From the NCBI RefSeq assembly GCF_003606325.2, contig NZ_CP031843.2, positions 1,937,501 to 2,001,500 of the forward strand: a stretch of 64,000 nucleotides of DNA, written 5' to 3'. Below are positions 58,102 to 64,000 of this stretch, piece after piece. Positions within the stretch are counted from its first letter, which is position 1. The number at the start of each line of letters is the position of its first letter. A program made the translations under genes and the position numbers. Under the pieces are notes generated by a model. The model ran no database searches. It was not told where the DNA came from and saw only the letters and a program-made list of their open reading frames with translations. Origin of the DNA: Bartonella kosoyi (GTDB lineage Bacteria; Pseudomonadota; Alphaproteobacteria; Rhizobiales; Rhizobiaceae).

Positions 58102-61100
58102 CTAGAAACGATAACGCAATCCACCAGAGAAACTAGTTCCAGAAAAACCAGCTTTCATGAGCTTGTGCTGATAAACCAAATCACCATGAAGCGCAAAGTT
58201 TTGAGATAATTGAGCATTAAAACCTAATCCAGTTTCTAATGAAGAACCAAAAGCACCTAGCTGAAAAGCATCTTTAAAGTGCACAAATTGTTTTCCTTCA
58301 AAACCATGAGCAAGATGAAGCTTGCCATAAAAAGAAATAACTTGAGACTCATCAGCGGCAACCAGCATCTTTGTTAAACGCCCTCCAACACGCCCTACCC
58401 ATTGATGAAGCTTTCCTAAATCAATATCAAAGCCGTCCACATCACGCACTTTATTAAATTGAAGATATTGATAAACAACCTGAACTTGTGGATCAAAAAC
58501 AAAACCGTCCTCTCCCACCATAAATGTTTTACCAGCCATCAATGAAGCACTTAAAGGATTTCCCTTTAATGTTGCCGTTTTGCCTCGTGCTGTTGTGAGA
58601 ACATCCCCCTTAAACAAACCATAAGACAGGAGGCCATCAACGTAAAAACCTGTATCATGCTGCATACCGCCATATGCTGCAACTGACCATTTATCAAATG
58701 TGCTTTTTTGACTCTGTTCAACATTTAAAGGTTGCAAAGAAAATTTCTCGTAAGACCCGATAATTCCAAAAGAAGTGGTTCCATACATATTTTCAATTGC
58801 TTTTAGCAAAATACCTGCCTCTATGGCATTATAACCAAGCTCACCATTATAACCATATTCAAGCGCAGAAAGATTTGAAGTATAACGATGATTACCGCCA
58901 TAACCGCGCACAAAAAAGAAAGGATTTTCGCGACTTTCTAATAAGCCGCCAGAAGCAATTCGCAAAGCTTCTAACCGCTGATTTTGATTGCTAACATTCA
59001 TCAAACCAAGATGACGTAAGGCATTAGGCAAAAGCAAATAAGTTGGAACCTGCGGAACAACAGCCTTAACGCCCGGCTTCGGACGAGGATGAGGCTCTGG
59101 AGCCGGTCCTGGAGGAGGCGTTGGACCAGGAGGAGGTGTCGGATGAGGATCTGGTTGAGGTTTAACATCAGAATCGATCGATTGACTTTCAAGACGGAAA
59201 TCCCAAAACTCTCCGCTCCCTTCAACTAATCTTTGATTTGCACTTGCTTTTCCTAAAAGAGACCCTGGACCATAGCCATAAAGCTTATATTGATAAGGTA
59301 ATTCGTCTAACGCGACATAACCACCTTCCAACTGAAAAGAATCGTGCTCTGCTTCTCCAGAAACCTGAATGATTGAAATACCTTCCTCATTCCCTCCCCT
59401 TCCTGTATATCCTCCTGGACTTCCTGCAACAGCATGCACACGGAGCATTGTTTTTCCCGAAACATCGCCATGAATTAAAATACGATCCGTCTTTTGCTGA
59501 TCAAGATTTCCCCCCTTATTCAGATAGGTATTCACAGCAATAGAGGCATTGTCCCGTGCTTTATAAACTTCACCCTTTCCCTTTCCAATACGAAGGGTTT
59601 GATAATTATCAACAGAAGAAGTTTCATGTCTCTTAAAGCTAATAGAGCTCTCACCCATAAGACTGACGAGTGAAATAGAAGAGCTATTTGCATCCCCCTG
59701 TTGATCTCTTGGCAACTTTTGTGATAGAATCCACATAGAGTCTCCCAAATAAAGTTCGGCATTAGAGTTTTTATCAACATGTGTGCGACCTTCAAGTGTA
59801 GAGCCATCAGCTAAAACCGTTATAGAGGCCCCTTTCTCAGCTTTTAATAAAAAATTCTCTGAACGAAGAGTGCTTTTCATCAAACTCACCGCACCAGAAA
59901 TACCATTTTCACCATAAATCGCCGCATCATCTACAACAGAAAACTTTGTTGTATCCAAATTAACAACTTCTAATCGTAGGGGCGCTTTTTCTTCCCCTAA
60001 TGAAATCTCTTCCCTTTTATCCCCACCTTCGCTCCATGGTTTTTCTCCCTGAAAATAGATACCATAAGATCCTTTACCCTTTACGGTAAAAGTAGAAGAT
60101 TTTAAATTAGCCTCCGTCACATAAAAGTTATTCGATAAATCTTCTGCTTCATCTTCGGTTTCAGATTCTTCTTCAGATCGCTCTGGTCCAGAATATAAGG
60201 GCTTGAGCGAATTTTTTAACAATATACCATGCGCATCCTCAACATCAACAGTTCCGCCTTTAAACTCAACCTCTCCCCCTTCATCCATTAAAAAAACTGC
60301 ATGGTTTTCGCCTTTTTTCCCCTTTCCAGTAACACTAACCCCATCAAGAAAGACCTTCCCCCCTAATATTGCAGAAATACCGTGACTGTTCTCAAAGTTA
60401 ATCTTTCCACCTTCCACCCCGATCTCTGCCCCACTATAACTTAAAAGGCTTGTTGGCCCACCGCTTGTGTTAATGTTTGTATCCTCTAAAATAACCAATG
60501 AATGTCCTATAGCTTCAACAGCCTTATCACTCTCCTCTATAGTCCCCTGCTTGACCTCAATGAGACCATCGTTAGCAAAAAGAGCTAACTTTGTATTTTG
60601 AAGCACAGGTTTTTTCAAAACAATCTTTCCATCATCTGACACAGCCACACCACGCAAAAAAGACCGACCAAGAACGTCACTTTTAACCGTCACGTTTTCT
60701 CCCTCAACTCTAGTCCCTCTCTGCTTTACCGTTATAGCCGTCGGATCAGCAGGATAATTGGAAGCATTTTCATTCGTAATCTTATAAGATTTATGATCAA
60801 TTCTAGCTTCCCCACAATTATCGCATACATAATACAATCCACTATAGTAATAAAACCCAAGATTCATACCTCTTTCATCAAAATCCCTATCTTTAACAGA
60901 ATTATCGACATTTTCCTGTCGTCCGTTCTCTCCAACCTCTCCACTCAACTCACGATAGTTACTCCCCCCACGAATACCCTCATCGTTATCGCCAACATCA
61001 ATCATATTAGGAATATAGCGATTATTCTGCCCACTCTCTCCCCTAAGAGGCTTATTCAGGTTGTTACCACTAAGATGATTACCATCGACTGAATTCCCAC

Positions 61101-61353
61101 TAATAACACTACTATTAGGAAGAGTATTGATAAGATACCCCTCAATACCACTCGTAGGAGGTGTTCCAATAGGATACCCTTCAACGTTAGTGAGAATATA
61201 ATCCACATCTGAAGGAATAGAGACAATTGGGATGGTGTTGTTATAGTTACTATTCTCAGCACTCGCAGCAATCAATATTCCATTTTGGAGCAAAGAAAGG
61301 ATAGCTGTTGTACAAACACATAAACATACATGATTTCTAAACACTTTAATCAT
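58102..61353 (-). CDS. Autotransporter 6 (type Va) with Asn/Gly-rich N-terminal insertion
   Basis: A 1083-residue surface protein. The signal peptide (MIKVFRNHVCLCVCTTAILS then LLQNGILIAASA) is followed by an Asn/Gly/Ser-rich segment (about residues 33-165) not present in the other members, for example GIEGYLINTLPNSSVISGNS. The Cys/His motif then appears as GLYYVCDNCGEARIDHKSYK (CDNC). The passenger (about 200-715) contains QKTDRILIHGDVSGKTMLRV and SGEFWDFRLESQSIDSDVKP. The linker is a short Pro-rich run (PHPTPPPGPTPPPGPAPEPH). The barrel (about 780-1083) ends GLRYRF. Function unknown. Confidence 0.9.
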   Translation of the reverse strand: MIKVFRNHVCLCVCTTAILSLLQNGILIAASAENSNYNNTIPIVSIPSDVDYILTNVEGYPIGTPPTSGIEGYLINTLPNSSVISGNSVDGNHLSGNNLNKPLRGESGQNNRYIPNMIDVGDNDEGIRGGSNYRELSGEVGENGRQENVDNSVKDRDFDERGMNLGFYYYSGLYYVCDNCGEARIDHKSYKITNENASNYPADPTAITVKQRGTRVEGENVTVKSDVLGRSFLRGVAVSDDGKIVLKKPVLQNTKLALFANDGLIEVKQGTIEESDKAVEAIGHSLVILEDTNINTSGGPTSLLSYSGAEIGVEGGKINFENSHGISAILGGKVFLDGVSVTGKGKKGENHAVFLMDEGGEVEFKGGTVDVEDAHGILLKNSLKPLYSGPERSEEESETEDEAEDLSNNFYVTEANLKSSTFTVKGKGSYGIYFQGEKPWSEGGDKREEISLGEEKAPLRLEVVNLDTTKFSVVDDAAIYGENGISGAVSLMKSTLRSENFLLKAEKGASITVLADGSTLEGRTHVDKNSNAELYLGDSMWILSQKLPRDQQGDANSSSISLVSLMGESSISFKRHETSSVDNYQTLRIGKGKGEVYKARDNASIAVNTYLNKGGNLDQQKTDRILIHGDVSGKTMLRVHAVAGSPGGYTGRGGNEEGISIIQVSGEAEHDSFQLEGGYVALDELPYQYKLYGYGPGSLLGKASANQRLVEGSGEFWDFRLESQSIDSDVKPQPDPHPTPPPGPTPPPGPAPEPHPRPKPGVKAVVPQVPTYLLLPNALRHLGLMNVSNQNQRLEALRIASGGLLESRENPFFFVRGYGGNHRYTSNLSALEYGYNGELGYNAIEAGILLKAIENMYGTTSFGIIGSYEKFSLQPLNVEQSQKSTFDKWSVAAYGGMQHDTGFYVDGLLSYGLFKGDVLTTARGKTATLKGNPLSASLMAGKTFMVGEDGFVFDPQVQVVYQYLQFNKVRDVDGFDIDLGKLHQWVGRVGGRLTKMLVAADESQVISFYGKLHLAHGFEGKQFVHFKDAFQLGAFGSSLETGLGFNAQLSQNFALHGDLVYQHKLMKAGFSGTSFSGGLRYRF

Positions 61354-61437
61354 AGTTCCCTCGAAACTTTCCTTCCCCTCTCATTAAAAATAAAAGCACT
61401 CACAAAACATCCAACTGCACCACCTCAAAATACAAAA

Positions 61438-61560
61438 GGTGTAACAAAAGACATGCCTCATGCTCATTTGAACCGTGCAATGAATCATCCCTATAAATTT
61501 GGCAAAAGCTCTACGCGTAAAACCATCTATAAGAGAATAACAACAGAGCACAATTTATAA
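61438..61560 (+). pseudogene. Coding-like fragment upstream of autotransporter 6
   Basis: On the strand opposite the autotransporters a frame ends with HAHLNRAMNHPYKFGKSSTR then KTIYKRITTEHNL. Its composition is protein-like but it has no start or recognised domain. It may be the tail of a lost gene. The family is not recognised. Confidence 0.35.
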
Positions 61561-61561
61561 G

Positions 61562-61590
61562 TGTATAATGCATTCTGTATTCCGTGTAAA
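61562..61590 (-). promoter_or_regulatory. Predicted promoter of autotransporter 6
   Basis: TTTACA (61,585-61,590), 17 bases, TATACA (61,562-61,567) on the minus strand, about 210 bases before the start codon, so the leader would be long. Confidence 0.6.
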
Positions 61591-61752
61591 GAAAAAATAA
61601 AACCAGTGCGTGTAATTAATTAAAAAAACAATCAGACCTTGTGAACTTTACAAATTAATCCACAAAGAGATGAATGAAAAAAATGATTTAAATCGGTGAA
61701 AACAACTGCTCAAAAACGAGCTTTAGAAAACATCAAATATGATATTAGTTAA

Positions 61753-61962
61753 TATCAATACGGTATCAAAAAAGATAACATAACACACCCTGGACTCCAG
61801 CACGCTTTAAAAGCCTATACCAGTGAGTCACTCTATCCCATTATCAGCAGCAAAAACTTTAAGAAAATTTGCTTTAGCATAGAAAAACGCGCTCGTGCAC
61901 GCAATAAACGTGTCTTTTCTATTCATATCAAGGAAACGAAAGAACAACACAAGTTGTTATAA
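61753..61962 (+). pseudogene. Coding-like C-terminal fragment of an unknown gene
   Basis: A plus-strand frame, opening after a stop and lacking a start, encodes GLQHALKAYTSESLYPIISS then KNFKKICFSIEKRARARNKR and VFSIHIKETKEQHKLL. Good coding character and basic charge suggest the end of a real gene, perhaps from a lost mobile element. I do not recognise the family. Confidence 0.45.
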
Positions 61963-61965
61963 AGA

Positions 61966-61995
61966 AAAAAGGCAGGACACTGTCCTGCCTTTTTA
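61966..61995. terminator. Bidirectional terminator
   Basis: AAAAAAGGCAGGACA-CTGTCCTGCCTTTTT is a long palindrome with A and T runs on either side. It can end autotransporter 7 on the minus strand and the plus-strand fragment before it. Confidence 0.8.
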
Positions 61996-62019
61996 AAAAA
62001 GTACACCCTGTACCTTATA

Positions 62020-64000
62020 TTAGAACTGATAACGCACGCCTCCGGAGAAACTTGCTCCAGAAAAACCTGCCTTATTAAGTTTATGTTGATAGAGAATATC
62101 AGCATGCAGAGAGAACTGAGGCAACAATTTGGCATTAAATCCTAATCCCGCCTCGAGAGCAGAGCCAAACGCCCCTAACTTGAAAGAATCACTGAAATGC
62201 ACAGTCTGTTTTTCTCCAAAACCATGCGCAAGATAAAGCTTCCCATAGAAAGCAACAGCATCCACACCTTCAGAGCCTGTAGGAATCTTGGTTAAGCGTC
62301 CACCAACACGTGCCACCCATTGATCAAGGTTACCCATTTCAATATCAAAATTGTCGATATCGCGGGCCTTATTAAACTGGAGATGTTGATAGACAACTTG
62401 AACCTGCGGATCAAAGACAAAGCCCTTATATCCTGTCGCAATCGTCTGACCACCGGATAAAGAAACACTCAAAGGATTACCTTTTAATGTTGTTGTCTTA
62501 CCGCGTGCCGTCGTCAGAACATCACCATTGAATAGACCATAGGATAAAAGACCATCGACATAGAAGCCGATATTATGCTGCATGCTACCATAAACTGTAG
62601 CCGTCCACTTATCAAATGCACTCTTCTGACTTTGCTCAACATTCAAAGGCTGCAGAGAAAGATTTCCATACGTTCCCATAACCCCAAAGGATAGAGCACT
62701 ATCAGTATTTTCAATAGTTTGTAGTAGCACACCAGCCTCTACACCACGATAGTCAAGATCACCGCCATAACCATATTCAAGCGCAGATAAATCTGAAGCA
62801 TAACGGTAACTTCCACCATAGCCGCGTAAATACAAAGCAGGATTCTCACGAACCTCTACCATTCCCGTAGAAGTCATCCGCAAAGTCTCCAACTGTTTGC
62901 TTTGATTGTTAATATCCATCAAACCGGCATGGAATACGCTATTAGGCAACACGAGATACGTTGGCACTTGTGGAACAACAGATCTTATAAATTGTTGAGG
63001 AAGAGCAACAGATCCAGCAGACTTAACATACTGATTTTCTAAACGGAAGTTCCAAAACTCTCCACCATCCTTAACAAATTTCTGCTGAACATGCCCCTGT
63101 TTCGAAGTCACTTCTGGACCATAAGCACGAAGAGTGTATTTGTAAGGTGAGTTGATCAATGCAACATAATTGCCATCGAGCTGGAAAGAATCTTTCTTCG
63201 CTTGACCATAGACCTGAATAACCGAAACACTGTGAGCAATCTTGGCATTCGCTTGACCATTTCCACCATTGCCCGCATCTCCTCGTACATGTATTTTTGT
63301 TTTTCCAGAAACATCGCCATGAATGATAAGTCGATCCGTTACTTGTTGACCACTCGAATCATGAGGATTTAAACGTGCATTGAGATGAATTACAGCATCC
63401 CCCTGCGCCTCATAAACTGTGCCATTTCCATTTCCAATATGGAGAGTCTGATATTTCCCTGCAGATTCCGAAGATGCAAAATTAATAGCACTATTAATAA
63501 GTCTTACAGAAGAAACGCATGAATCCACACATCCTAAAACTGATGCACCCAAATCCTTCTGCACACTTCTTTTGAGAATCCACTCTGAACCATTGGCCAA
63601 GTCTAATTTTGCATAAGAACTTTTATCAACACGAACACCACCTGTAACAATAGAATTATTAACTGAAACCAATATATGAGAATCATTCTCTGCCTTCAAT
63701 AACAAGTCACCAGCGAGAGTTGTTTTATTTTCTAATGAAACATGGCCACCAGAATTATTACCATAGATCGCTATACCCTTGGCAACTTCAAAATCAGTTT
63801 TTTTCAACGAAACTGTCCCAGTTATACCTATAGGTGCTCTCTCCTGCTTGGATACAGCGCTCTGCTCAACACTCCTCGCTTTCCTGACAGAATTCCCATT
63901 TGCAATCTGATTCTGTCCATTTTCTAATCTTTGTGCCGTACCATCGAAATATATACCATAGGATCTATCACCTTCCACTCTAACAGTAGAAGATTCGATA
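62020..64000 (-). CDS. Autotransporter 7 (type Va), N-terminus outside the window
   Basis: The last 660 or so residues of another autotransporter; the frame is open through 64,000, so the start, signal peptide and Cys/His motif lie beyond the window. The visible passenger has GDRSYGIYFDG, LAGDLLLKAENDSHILVSVN, QVTDRLIIHGDVSGKTKIHV and GGEFWNFRLENQYVKSAGSV. There is almost no linker between that junction and the barrel segment RSVVPQVPTYLVLPNSVFHA, in contrast to its repeat-bearing neighbours. The barrel ends GVRYQF. A bidirectional terminator follows. Function unknown. Confidence 0.9.
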   Translation of the reverse strand, partial: IESSTVRVEGDRSYGIYFDGTAQRLENGQNQIANGNSVRKARSVEQSAVSKQERAPIGITGTVSLKKTDFEVAKGIAIYGNNSGGHVSLENKTTLAGDLLLKAENDSHILVSVNNSIVTGGVRVDKSSYAKLDLANGSEWILKRSVQKDLGASVLGCVDSCVSSVRLINSAINFASSESAGKYQTLHIGNGNGTVYEAQGDAVIHLNARLNPHDSSGQQVTDRLIIHGDVSGKTKIHVRGDAGNGGNGQANAKIAHSVSVIQVYGQAKKDSFQLDGNYVALINSPYKYTLRAYGPEVTSKQGHVQQKFVKDGGEFWNFRLENQYVKSAGSVALPQQFIRSVVPQVPTYLVLPNSVFHAGLMDINNQSKQLETLRMTSTGMVEVRENPALYLRGYGGSYRYASDLSALEYGYGGDLDYRGVEAGVLLQTIENTDSALSFGVMGTYGNLSLQPLNVEQSQKSAFDKWTATVYGSMQHNIGFYVDGLLSYGLFNGDVLTTARGKTTTLKGNPLSVSLSGGQTIATGYKGFVFDPQVQVVYQHLQFNKARDIDNFDIEMGNLDQWVARVGGRLTKIPTGSEGVDAVAFYGKLYLAHGFGEKQTVHFSDSFKLGAFGSALEAGLGFNAKLLPQFSLHADILYQHKLNKAGFSGASFSGGVRYQF

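Overview
The window looks like a chromosomal segment of a Bartonella species (Alphaproteobacteria, Hyphomicrobiales). The evidence is a low-GC genome with loose coding density, an alphaproteobacterial-type ornithine decarboxylase leader, and a tandem glycine riboswitch. Two copies of a structured RNA resembling the Bartonella regulatory transcripts (Brt) lie directly upstream of an XRE regulator, and there is a large array of Bartonella-type autotransporters. No tRNA, rRNA, CRISPR array, intact insertion sequence or intact prophage was seen.

Layout, left part (1-29,260): this is mostly conserved housekeeping DNA separated by long decayed spacers. It holds the 3' end of an EmrA-like adaptor and an EmrB-like MFS pump, a GNAT acetyltransferase, and ornithine/lysine decarboxylase with a long structured leader. 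These are followed by the tRNA uridine hydroxylase TrhO, KDPG aldolase, ferredoxin-NADP reductase with a broken partial duplicate beside it, and alanine racemase. Next come the glycine cleavage operon gcvT-gcvH-gcvP behind a tandem glycine riboswitch, a LON-domain protein with a Trm112-like protein, the double Brt-like RNA with its XRE regulator, and aspartate-semialdehyde dehydrogenase. The part ends with a secreted SH3 protein, a methionine ABC transporter (metQ-metN-metI), a MaoC-like hydratase and a SAF-domain oxidoreductase.

Middle part (29,260-37,900): this is mainly non-coding. It contains several diverged copies of a roughly 350-430 bp element, often arranged as facing inverted pairs, and two small predicted secreted proteins. 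A compact conserved block lies inside it: creatininase-family protein, CobW-type metallochaperone GTPase and WD40 protein.

Right part (37,900-64,000): seven autotransporter genes lie on the minus strand (one cut by the window edge), with an eighth, decayed one between the third and fourth. They share a signal peptide, an N-terminal Cys/His motif, a passenger domain with a pertactin-like junction and a C-terminal beta-barrel ending in Phe. Most differ in proline-rich linkers built from different tandem repeats (20, 25 and 59 residues). The first three have almost identical barrels and two identical intergenic spacers; the third is a mosaic of the other two, which points to recombination within the array. 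Most members have the same promoter layout, a TTTACA-like box, about 17 bp, and a TATATA-like box. One of the two small secreted proteins at 30.7-32.1 kb has the same promoter layout and both have the same leader peptide, which suggests a wider co-expressed surface or secreted protein family.
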